From a virus, in the IMG/VR virus record IMGVR_UViG_3300022169_000030, positions 1 through 24,353 of that record: DNA of 24,353 nucleotides. One strand, given 5' to 3'. Shown here piece by piece: positions 16,733 through 24,353 of the stretch (position 1 is its first letter; each line of letters begins with the position of its first letter). The translations under genes and the position numbers were made by a program. The notes beneath the pieces were generated by a model. That model was not told the DNA's origin. It did no database searches and was given only the letters and a program-made list of their open reading frames with translations.

Positions 16733-17833
16733 ATGGAAAACAATAACATACTTCAAAATCTTTTTATACAACAATTTAATCAAAGCGATTCTATTGCGTA
16801 TAACAAAGGTTTTACAGCTAACACCAGTGATTACAATTTTCAATTACTAGACAACGCTTATAGAAATACAGGTAAGATATATGCTAGAATAAAAATAGCT
16901 ATAGAGAATAATGACTGTCAATCAGAGAATTGTGCTTTAGAACTTACTGAGTTGAAACACTTAACGGATGCGCCTCAAATATCACTAGATTTTTTAGCTT
17001 CAATCATGGCTGAGCTTTCAGTGACAGAAGACCCAACGTTTGATCCTAACAATGATTTTAAATATACTGTTGCTAATAGTATACTAAACGGTAGACCTGG
17101 GTTTTCTAAAACAGATGGCTACAATGTTCACTTAGATTTATTACCAGGTGGAGCACAGCAAATAGTTTTTATAGGTCCTTTGTTTGAAGAGCCTTTTGTT
17201 ATAAACAATACGGCTTTAAATGCTTTAAATCTAGCGCAAACATCATTAGTAGGATCTACGCCAACAATACCAAGTGACATGTTGTCTTTATTAACAGCTG
17301 TAGGTATTTTTGCTGCAGATGCTGTTATGGAAAATGGACAATTAGGAGCAGGAGCTAAAATTCAAGAAGAGTTTGTTTTAAAGAATCCAGACGGATCTTT
17401 TGACTATGCGATAATTGATATCGGTGGAGGTAAAGGTAGAAACATTTTAAAATACGATTTAGATAAAATAGAAAAGAAAACAGCTCCTTTTATAAATTCT
17501 GAAATAGCCGGTTTAATGAGCTCTGAGCAAGACGTAATTGCTGCTTGGAACGTTTATATATCTAAAAGTACAAGTGCTGAAGAGGATGCTCAGATGGTCC
17601 AAGACGCTAACGCTGGAGAATCTAGTTGGTCTTACATTGATAATTTACCTTTAGCTCAAGATAAAAAAGTTTTATTTGAAAAGAAATATAAAGAATACTT
17701 TATGAATAATTATCTAAAACAATTTATTACAAATCAATTTCCTACAGTTCCAGAAGATGCAGCTGTATTTGATTTAGCTGAAGCTAAAAAAGCTAAAGCT
17801 CAAAAGTTTATTGACGATAACAACTTAAATTAA
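16733..17833 (+). CDS. Conserved virion-associated protein of unknown function
   Basis: This is a 366-residue protein that I cannot assign. It starts with an Asn/Gln-rich helix (NNILQNLFIQQFNQSD). A cysteine pair sits near residues 62 and 67 (NDCQSENCALEL), and an acidic C-terminal helical tail ends AKKAKAQKFIDDNNLN. The centre (about 110-240) contains GYNVHLDLLPGGAQQIVFIG and FDYAIIDIGGGKGRNILKYD. The latter superficially recalls a nucleotide-binding or methyltransferase glycine motif, but the surrounding sequence does not support that. It sits between a putative ejection protein and the giant polyvalent protein, each about a dozen bases or fewer away, so a role as internal virion or ejected protein or as chaperone of the giant protein is plausible. 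The only evidence for that is position. Confidence 0.65.
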   Translation: MENNNILQNLFIQQFNQSDSIAYNKGFTANTSDYNFQLLDNAYRNTGKIYARIKIAIENNDCQSENCALELTELKHLTDAPQISLDFLASIMAELSVTEDPTFDPNNDFKYTVANSILNGRPGFSKTDGYNVHLDLLPGGAQQIVFIGPLFEEPFVINNTALNALNLAQTSLVGSTPTIPSDMLSLLTAVGIFAADAVMENGQLGAGAKIQEEFVLKNPDGSFDYAIIDIGGGKGRNILKYDLDKIEKKTAPFINSEIAGLMSSEQDVIAAWNVYISKSTSAEEDAQMVQDANAGESSWSYIDNLPLAQDKKVLFEKKYKEYFMNNYLKQFITNQFPTVPEDAAVFDLAEAKKAKAQKFIDDNNLN

Positions 17834-17838
17834 ATTAA

Positions 17839-20800
17839 ATGACATTACTAGAATACGTACAATCACTTCAAGATCAAGGCGCAACAGACATACCTGATAA
17901 AGTTCAAGAATGGAAAAAGAAAAACCAACCCAAAGTTGAAAAAGAGGTAATTAAAACACCTGTTAAACAAGCAAAGACAGAAGTTGTTGTGGAGAAGGAT
18001 GCGACTGCAGCAACAACCCCGGTAGCATCCGAGAGTTTAAGTTCTGGAAGTGGCGAGCCTACTTTTACTTCAATGTACGACGAAGACGCAACAGCTAGTC
18101 AAGGACTTGATATAATAAATCAAAGAGCTTTAAGATTAAAAGCTGAAAAAGACTTTGATGCGGACGTGGGCGGCGTTAAAACTAAAGCTATATTAAGTAA
18201 ACTACCCTTAGGTTCTAAACAAAGAGCTGACTACTACATAAGTAGGGGTTTCGAAGCAGACGATACTATAAGTAAAAGTTATTACGATAGAGCTTCAGGC
18301 TACGTAGCTCCTAATAGTTTTTTAATAGACGAGGGTGAAGCTGAAGAGGAGTTTAGTCTTTCAGCTCCTAAAACAGAAATACCTTCAGAGTCTCAAGAGT
18401 TAAAAGGTTCAGATCAAATAATTGATTTTAAAGGTCCTAGCGACCCTTTAGGTTTGGACGAGCCTAAAAAACAAGTTCCAGACACTTTTTTTGAAGATTT
18501 AACTAAAGAGTTTGAGTCTGAAAAAGAACGCGGAACTGGTACAACGGAAGGTTTTATAGATGGTTTTATATTAGAAAACGATTTAGATTTAGAATATGAA
18601 AATTTATATTTTAATAAAGAAAAATCAACTAAGTTTGTAGATGATTTTTACGGTGGCGCTGACGCTTTAAAAGAGTTCGGAGTTAACGCCGTTGATTTTG
18701 AGGGTTTTTTAAACAGAAATGGCTATGCTGATGATTACCTAAATAATCTAAAAGAAGGAGAGTACGAAGATACTTCTATATATGGTAAAGACAATAAGTT
18801 AGCCGAAGAAAGGCATTTAAGAAAGTATTTAAACTTATATGTAAACCGTCAAGACTATAAAGCAAATCAACTTAATAAGTTAGAGAAGATAAAAAAAGAT
18901 CCTAAATTTAAAACTTCTACTTTTGGTAACGCTAGGAGCAGTGTCTTAAACGCTATTAGTAAGGTTGAAGAATCAAATATATATCTTACTACTGTAGATC
19001 AACAAAAACAAAAGGATTATTTAAAATCTAAATTTACACTATCTACCGCGAAGGACAAAGAGTATGCTAAAGCTAAAATAGATTACGCAAAAGAATTAGA
19101 TCAAAGAGGGGATTGGTACGCGGCAGCTGCTAATACGGGATCTTTTTTAGCTGAAGGTGGTGAAGGTTTTTTAACAGGAATGCGAGATCTTGTAAACTTT
19201 GGTTTAGATATAACTGGATTTGACTTAGCTGTAGATAAAGATAGAAATTATCAAGCTGAAGAGCAGTTAGCTAAAGACTCTTCTTATTTCACTAGTATAA
19301 CGGATGCTAAAACAATAACTAAAGATGGTATTGAATACGCTAAAGACTCTAAGGGTAATATATACAATGTATCGGCTGGATATAATGTTAGTGGCGTAAT
19401 AACAGGTTTGCAGTTAGAAAGTTTAGACAAAGAGATAGAATCTAAAGGCGTAAAAAAGAACCACACTTCTTTAAGAGGTTATTTGACGGTTGGAGGTAAT
19501 GTTACTGGAAATGTTTTAAGTCAGGTTGTTGGTCAAAAAGGATTTGGAGCTGTAACAAAAGCTGCTAAACTAAGAACACTAGCCTCAGTTAACGGTTTTA
19601 AAAGCGTAAAAGATTATAAGAACATGGTTAATCTTTCTAAAGCTATAGGAGGAAAAGCAAAACCATCTTTTAGAATTCCAGTTAAAAAATCAACAGTAGA
19701 TGCAATGCTTTTTCAAGGGTCTTATGGAGGTGCTATAGGTTATAACAATACTTTAGCTCAAGCAAAATCCGCTGGATTCAATGATGCCGACGCTGAAGCT
19801 TTAGCTTATGACGCCGGTCAATACATGGCTGTTTGGTATGCGGCTACAGGACCTGTTAGTGATAGAACAACCTGGTTAGATAAAGTTGGAGGAAATTTAG
19901 CTGTTAAAAAAATTATTTCCAATGCTTTATCTAAAACTAGAAAAGGTAATGTAAAGAACTTTTCACAGTCTTTAAAAAATCAATTAACAAATTTAAGTTA
20001 CAAGCTAAAGTCTAAAGGATATGATTTTGCTAAAGAAGGTGGTAAAGAGACTTTACAGGAAAACCTACAGCAATCAGGTGAATTTCTTTGGATAAATCCT
20101 AAATTAAACACTAAAGCCAAGGCTAACTTCTTACAAGATACATACAGTAATGACGAAATTATTTCTACTTCTGTTTTGTCTTTTGCTACAGGAGGTTTGC
20201 TATCTCAGATTAAAGTACCTAGTTTTAAGCCTAACGCAAGTGCGCAAATAGCCAACTACACTTATATAGCTAAAAACTCAGCAAAAGCAGAACTAGAACT
20301 TGACAGGTTAGTGAATAGTGGGTTTGCAACTCAAGAGGAGGCTGACCAAATAATGTTTAACTCTAAAGCTATATTAAATCAATCGCCTAAGATACCTAAA
20401 TGGTTAAGTGGTGACTACGTGTTAAACGTTGCTCAATTAATGCAGCAAAAACAAGATTTAGAAAATCAAAAAAAATCTACAGCTCCTTCTTTTCATGGTC
20501 CTTTAGATGATGATATAGAAAACTTAGATTTAGAAATAGACGCGCTTATAAGACAATCAGCTGACGAAAAAAGAACGCAACTACAGAAGGGTGTTAGTAC
20601 TTTTGTTGATGCAGTAGCTAAAGCTAGCGATAAAGAGGTTGATATACAGAATTTTGAAACCACTTCTGAGGCCAACGCTTATAGGCAAGAGTTAGAGGAT
20701 AAAGGAGCTAATGTTTACCAATCTCAAGGCTATGGAGATTTTGTTTTAGACGACAAGACTGGAGATATAACAATAATAATAGACGATCAAGTTAACACAG

Positions 20801-23800
20801 AGGATAATGTAGTAACCACTGAGGTACATGAAGGAGGTCATCTTTTAGTTTCAGCAACTGTGAAAAAAGATCCTAAAGCAGCGGCTAAACTTGGTAGTAG
20901 TCTTTTACAAGAGTTAGCTGATAATTCTAATATAGAAATAAAAAACGACAAAGTAGCAAAGCGAATAGCTCAATATATAGCCGATGGCGACAGTACAGCG
21001 GTGGTGATGGAGGAAGTAATGATGTTTACAAGCGAAGCGTTAATTGATGGCGACATAGTTTTTAACGAAACAGCTTCTACCAAAATAGGTGATCTTATTA
21101 GAAGAACTCTACAAAACGTTTTTGGGATTAAAGTTAAATTTAAAGACGGTAAATCTGTTATTAATTTTTTAAGAGATTACAACAAAACAATTGAATCTGG
21201 GAAAGCCTCAAAAGGATTAGTTAGAACAGCTATTGAAGGATCAAAAGTCACTATAAAAGACTCTGATGTTGATGCTGCTAAGAAAATAGGTAGAACAGAG
21301 GTTGTTGTAAACGAAGAAACGGGTGTTGCAGAAGACGTTGAAGTAAAACCTGTAGTTGAAGAAGAATCATCTAGAGCTAGTAAAAGAGACACAGGTGTTG
21401 AAGCTTCTGCTAAAGTACAAGAAATATACGATGCACAAGGTGAAGCTGGAGCTTTTGATATTATAGATCAATTCAAGCCTATAGTAAATAGAATAGTAGA
21501 AAAAAGAAGAGACGCGCCTAATTTTGATCGTCAGTTGTTAACTGATGAAATTGAAACAGGTAAGCGTGGAATATTCGATTTAATTAGAGAATACAAACCT
21601 GAATCAGGCGTGCCATTAGCCGCTTATATAAATAAGTTTTTACCAGCTAGAGCAATTGAAGCCTCTAAAAGAGTTTTAGGTGAAGAGTTTACTAGTGATG
21701 TTACAGAAGCTAAAGGCGTTATGGCAGAAGAAGTGACAACTGAAGTTGCTGCTAAACCTGTTACTAGAAAAATAAAGCCAAGCTCGTTTATTTCTAACGA
21801 AGCTGTCACTAAAATTAAAGAGCAAGTACAGGAGAAGATTAAAGGCATCGATCCTAAAAATCTAACGTTTAAAAAACTTGGTGACTTAGCTCCTGAAATT
21901 ATTGCACAAGAACTTGGTATACCAGTTAAAAAACTAACTAGTCCAACGGCTAACCTATCAAAAGGTGATGCTACAGCTATTCAGCAGTTTGTCAATAAGA
22001 ACGCAGATAAATTATTAAAGATATTACCTGAAGGGGCAGTAGTAGAAGCTGCAACAGACAAGCTCTTAGGTACGTCTACTGGCGTGCCAAAAGGATTACT
22101 TAATGCTTTTTATACTAAACAAGCTAGATTAGGTAAAGGCGCTGGACTTGCTCCGTTTAAATTAAACAAAGGAATTAGCAAAGCTGATTTCTTAGAAACG
22201 TTTGGTATTGTTGAAGGTAAAAAAGCTGAAGGATTTGACGCTAGATCACCACAAGCTCAAGCTTTAAAAGGTATTGCAAGTTTATACGGTAAGTTAGTTA
22301 CAAACGAAATTGTAAGATCTGACACAGATTTAAGTTTAGAAGATAAGCAAGATGTTGCAGCTGGAAAGAACAAAGCTATGGCTAGTAAGCGAACACAGAA
22401 GCTGAACTGGAAAGAAACAGATGAAGCTATAGTGGCTTCTTTTAAAATAGGTGATAGAACTTATAAAACAACTTTAGAAGAAACCGCTTTCATGGAATTT
22501 GACGAAGGTCAAACCTACCAGGACATAGAGGATGTAGCTAAAGATTTAGATATACTTGAAGACGCAGAAGGAAACCCGATAGAAAGTTCTGAGAATTTTT
22601 ACCATTTAGAGTTCGGAGATACTGAGCTTGGAAAAGGTATAACAGGTAAAGGTAACGCTTTTGAAGTGTTTACCACTACTATGAACGGTGTTGTAGATTA
22701 CTTAAAAGCTAATCCAAGAATAGAGGGCGTTGTTTTTACAGCTAAAGAACCTAGTAGAATTAGATTATATAAAACTCTAAGCCAAGTATTAGCTGGTAAG
22801 CTTAATGGCAGCTCTGGTTTTAAAAACGACACTTTTATTGTGTCAACTAAACCTGCAACGGTTAGCAAGCCAAAGTCTATGGCTAGTAAGCGTGTAACCA
22901 AGGAGCAAAAAAGTAAAGGCATAAAAGATCAAATCCATCAAGATTCTGGTAAAAGTTTAGTATCTAAAACCGTAGATTTATTAACAAGAAAAGATGGTGT
23001 AGCCGCGGGGTTTGGAAACGCATCACTACCATTTATAATAACTCCATTTAATCTATCATCTGGTGGTAATTCTGCGAGACGCGGCTATGTAGCCATAACA
23101 GACGCTAGTTTAACTAGAGACAAAGATCGGGTTAAGACTGAAAAAGCATTAAAAGAAGGTGAAGTTTTTGACTTAAGAAAAGTAAGAAGTAAAGTAACTG
23201 ATTTAGGTTTATCTAATTTAGGACCTCAATTTACTACTGACCAATTAAAAGAAATGAGTCTAGTTACTAAAGGCGGTAGTAGATCTTCTATAGCTAGAAA
23301 TAAAGAGAAAGTTAAAGCTTTAATTAACGGTAAAAATTCTTTTTACGACGGTTTTTATAGAGCTTATGATGCAAATCCTGAGGCTAATTTACCTGGATTA
23401 AAGCAAATAATATATCCAGCAGATCAATCTTCAAACGCTACATTAGGTAGAAAAATAGCTACAGCAGTTAATGATTCTAATAAAGGAGATAAAGTACCAT
23501 ACTTAGAGCATTGGTTTCCATATGGACAATGGGCTTTAACTACTATTTCTACTTTTGATATGCCTCAAGCCTCTAGAAATGCCTGGAAAAAATGGGCTAA
23601 TGAACATTATTATCAAGAGAATATAAGTTCACAAACTCAAACAGCGGTAGACAAAACATACACGGTAAAATTAGAAGATGGTACAGGAGTTTCTTGGAAG
23701 TCTAAAGATCAAAACCATCCGCTTCTTGAAAAGCAATTGAGCAAGTTTAGAGAAACAGGAGATGTTAAGTATTTAGATAAAGCTAGTAGACTTTCAGATA

Positions 23801-24353
23801 TAAGAAAATACCCTGGAGTACACACTGAGGTTAATCCATTTGTCCACGGTAGATATAACGTCACTGACGCAGCTAAGTATGGAATAAAAGTTTCTCCAAG
23901 CTTGGAATCTAATTTAGAGGTGCAACACGAAGCTAGTGCTATTATACATGAGGTTATAGTTGGTAATATAACAGAGGTTGAGGCTCAAGAAAGAATAGAA
24001 GCTTTTATTTCTATAGCTCCTGGAAAGTCAATGGCTTCAAAACGTGACAGCGATTTAATTCCTGACGCTATAAAGTACGACAGACCTATAACTGTACAGA
24101 CGGCTATAAACGCTTTAGAAAAAACTGATAAAGCTTTAGAACTTGCTAGAAAATTAGACCAACCTGTTAAGAAGATTAGAGTATTTGATTTTGATGATAC
24201 ATTGGCTAGAACTAAAAGCAATGTGTTATACACAATGCCTGATGGAACTACTGGAGCTATTGATGCTGCTACATTTGCTAAAGAAGCAGGTAACATGGAA
24301 GCAGAAGGAGCTCAATGGGATTTCTCTGAGTTTAGTAAAGTAATGCAAGGAAG
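17839..24353 (+). CDS. Giant polyvalent (multidomain) virion protein, 3' end beyond window
   Basis: The frame stays open to the window end, giving at least 2,171 residues. The ATG lies five bases after the previous stop, with no Shine-Dalgarno. Order of parts: charged, proline-containing N-terminus (1-250); helical part (250-420); Gly/Ala-rich part with FATGGLLSQ (425-800); metallopeptidase-like part with HEGGH at 997-1001 and a likely third ligand in MEEVMM (1057-1062); possible sigma-region-2-like helices (1192-1285; GVPLAAYINKFLPARAIEAS); helical part (1300-1510); GNAT-like part (1535-1672; GKGNAFEVF, EPSRIRLYKTL); unknown part (1700-2050); start of a HAD-like domain (VFDFDDTLA, 2115-2123). 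RASKR (1179-1183) and MASKR (1514, 1681, 2065) lie between the modules. It is probably packaged and injected, with the parts acting on the host. The domain calls range from strong (HAD, zincin motif) to weak (sigma, GNAT). Confidence 0.85.
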   Translation, partial: MTLLEYVQSLQDQGATDIPDKVQEWKKKNQPKVEKEVIKTPVKQAKTEVVVEKDATAATTPVASESLSSGSGEPTFTSMYDEDATASQGLDIINQRALRLKAEKDFDADVGGVKTKAILSKLPLGSKQRADYYISRGFEADDTISKSYYDRASGYVAPNSFLIDEGEAEEEFSLSAPKTEIPSESQELKGSDQIIDFKGPSDPLGLDEPKKQVPDTFFEDLTKEFESEKERGTGTTEGFIDGFILENDLDLEYENLYFNKEKSTKFVDDFYGGADALKEFGVNAVDFEGFLNRNGYADDYLNNLKEGEYEDTSIYGKDNKLAEERHLRKYLNLYVNRQDYKANQLNKLEKIKKDPKFKTSTFGNARSSVLNAISKVEESNIYLTTVDQQKQKDYLKSKFTLSTAKDKEYAKAKIDYAKELDQRGDWYAAAANTGSFLAEGGEGFLTGMRDLVNFGLDITGFDLAVDKDRNYQAEEQLAKDSSYFTSITDAKTITKDGIEYAKDSKGNIYNVSAGYNVSGVITGLQLESLDKEIESKGVKKNHTSLRGYLTVGGNVTGNVLSQVVGQKGFGAVTKAAKLRTLASVNGFKSVKDYKNMVNLSKAIGGKAKPSFRIPVKKSTVDAMLFQGSYGGAIGYNNTLAQAKSAGFNDADAEALAYDAGQYMAVWYAATGPVSDRTTWLDKVGGNLAVKKIISNALSKTRKGNVKNFSQSLKNQLTNLSYKLKSKGYDFAKEGGKETLQENLQQSGEFLWINPKLNTKAKANFLQDTYSNDEIISTSVLSFATGGLLSQIKVPSFKPNASAQIANYTYIAKNSAKAELELDRLVNSGFATQEEADQIMFNSKAILNQSPKIPKWLSGDYVLNVAQLMQQKQDLENQKKSTAPSFHGPLDDDIENLDLEIDALIRQSADEKRTQLQKGVSTFVDAVAKASDKEVDIQNFETTSEANAYRQELEDKGANVYQSQGYGDFVLDDKTGDITIIIDDQVNTEDNVVTTEVHEGGHLLVSATVKKDPKAAAKLGSSLLQELADNSNIEIKNDKVAKRIAQYIADGDSTAVVMEEVMMFTSEALIDGDIVFNETASTKIGDLIRRTLQNVFGIKVKFKDGKSVINFLRDYNKTIESGKASKGLVRTAIEGSKVTIKDSDVDAAKKIGRTEVVVNEETGVAEDVEVKPVVEEESSRASKRDTGVEASAKVQEIYDAQGEAGAFDIIDQFKPIVNRIVEKRRDAPNFDRQLLTDEIETGKRGIFDLIREYKPESGVPLAAYINKFLPARAIEASKRVLGEEFTSDVTEAKGVMAEEVTTEVAAKPVTRKIKPSSFISNEAVTKIKEQVQEKIKGIDPKNLTFKKLGDLAPEIIAQELGIPVKKLTSPTANLSKGDATAIQQFVNKNADKLLKILPEGAVVEAATDKLLGTSTGVPKGLLNAFYTKQARLGKGAGLAPFKLNKGISKADFLETFGIVEGKKAEGFDARSPQAQALKGIASLYGKLVTNEIVRSDTDLSLEDKQDVAAGKNKAMASKRTQKLNWKETDEAIVASFKIGDRTYKTTLEETAFMEFDEGQTYQDIEDVAKDLDILEDAEGNPIESSENFYHLEFGDTELGKGITGKGNAFEVFTTTMNGVVDYLKANPRIEGVVFTAKEPSRIRLYKTLSQVLAGKLNGSSGFKNDTFIVSTKPATVSKPKSMASKRVTKEQKSKGIKDQIHQDSGKSLVSKTVDLLTRKDGVAAGFGNASLPFIITPFNLSSGGNSARRGYVAITDASLTRDKDRVKTEKALKEGEVFDLRKVRSKVTDLGLSNLGPQFTTDQLKEMSLVTKGGSRSSIARNKEKVKALINGKNSFYDGFYRAYDANPEANLPGLKQIIYPADQSSNATLGRKIATAVNDSNKGDKVPYLEHWFPYGQWALTTISTFDMPQASRNAWKKWANEHYYQENISSQTQTAVDKTYTVKLEDGTGVSWKSKDQNHPLLEKQLSKFRETGDVKYLDKASRLSDIRKYPGVHTEVNPFVHGRYNVTDAAKYGIKVSPSLESNLEVQHEASAIIHEVIVGNITEVEAQERIEAFISIAPGKSMASKRDSDLIPDAIKYDRPITVQTAINALEKTDKALELARKLDQPVKKIRVFDFDDTLARTKSNVLYTMPDGTTGAIDAATFAKEAGNMEAEGAQWDFSEFSKVMQG

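Noticed and set aside
17395-17450. IDIGGGKGRNIL in the 366-residue protein as a methyltransferase SAM motif
   Set aside because: Only one glycine motif is present, it lies after a long unrelated N-terminus, and no catalytic motif follows.
21658-21672. EASKR at residues 1274-1278 as another boundary motif
   Set aside because: It lies inside a continuous amphipathic helix (PARAIEASKRVLGEEF) and not in a linker, so it was not counted with the boundary copies. KASKG at 1122-1126 is also too degenerate to count.
22378-24045. Internal translation starts at the MASKR methionines
   Set aside because: ATG occurs in three of four boundary copies, and ctggaaag precedes two of them, but the fourth copy has Arg instead of Met, and the conserved part is ASKR. 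Proteolysis or a linker role fits better, although internal starts are not excluded.
1-24353. Stop-codon recoding as in some crAss-like phages
   Set aside because: TAG ends the portal, capsid and adaptor genes at sensible positions, and no TAG or TGA interrupts any long frame. The standard code suffices.

Overview
The window is a 24.4-kb, AT-rich stretch of a tailed-phage genome, the virion assembly (late) region, with every gene on the + strand. The order is large terminase, portal, scaffold-like protein, major capsid protein, small head/neck proteins, ring/adaptor protein, a giant tail stabilisation (muzzle-type) protein, an internal virion protein and a giant multidomain polyvalent protein. 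That order, together with terminase, portal, adaptor and stabilisation sequences that read like those of crAss-like podoviruses, points to a crAss-like or closely related short-tailed phage. The host is probably a member of Bacteroidota, perhaps a marine flavobacterium: start codons lack Shine-Dalgarno sequences and sit behind A/T-rich leaders. The host is inferred, not shown. Stops are TAA or TAG in all twelve completed genes, and I saw no in-frame stop that would suggest recoding.

Left part (1-6,835), packaging and head. The terminase lacks its N-terminus at the window edge and is directly followed by the portal gene (stop and start touch). A 21-bp AT-rich element ends one base before the start of the scaffold-like gene. 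The capsid gene follows and ends at a textbook intrinsic terminator with a UUCG tetraloop. An identical copy of the 21-bp element lies just before the next gene (6,911), so scaffold plus capsid looks like a separately controlled transcription unit.

Middle part (6,836-16,049), neck and tail. Two conserved proteins of unknown role and an adaptor/ring-like protein are followed by a 1,406-residue and a 501-residue protein. These two look like the front and back halves of one stabilisation protein, lying in the same frame but separated by two TAA codons and a 39-base spacer. A cupin-like gene overlaps the second half.

Right part (16,037-24,353), proteins probably carried in or injected from the virion. 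They are a glycine/alanine-rich internal protein, an unrecognised protein, and an open-ended gene of at least 2,171 codons. This giant protein carries a zinc metallopeptidase signature (HEGGH), a possible sigma-region-2-like helical module, a GNAT-like module and the start of a HAD phosphatase-like module. A recurring five-residue motif, (M/R)ASKR, falls at the module boundaries. The ASKR-punctuated giant protein, the duplicated 21-bp element and the split stabilisation protein are the most interesting points. No tRNA, CRISPR, insertion sequence, integrase or attachment site was seen, and no gap between genes exceeds 118 bases.
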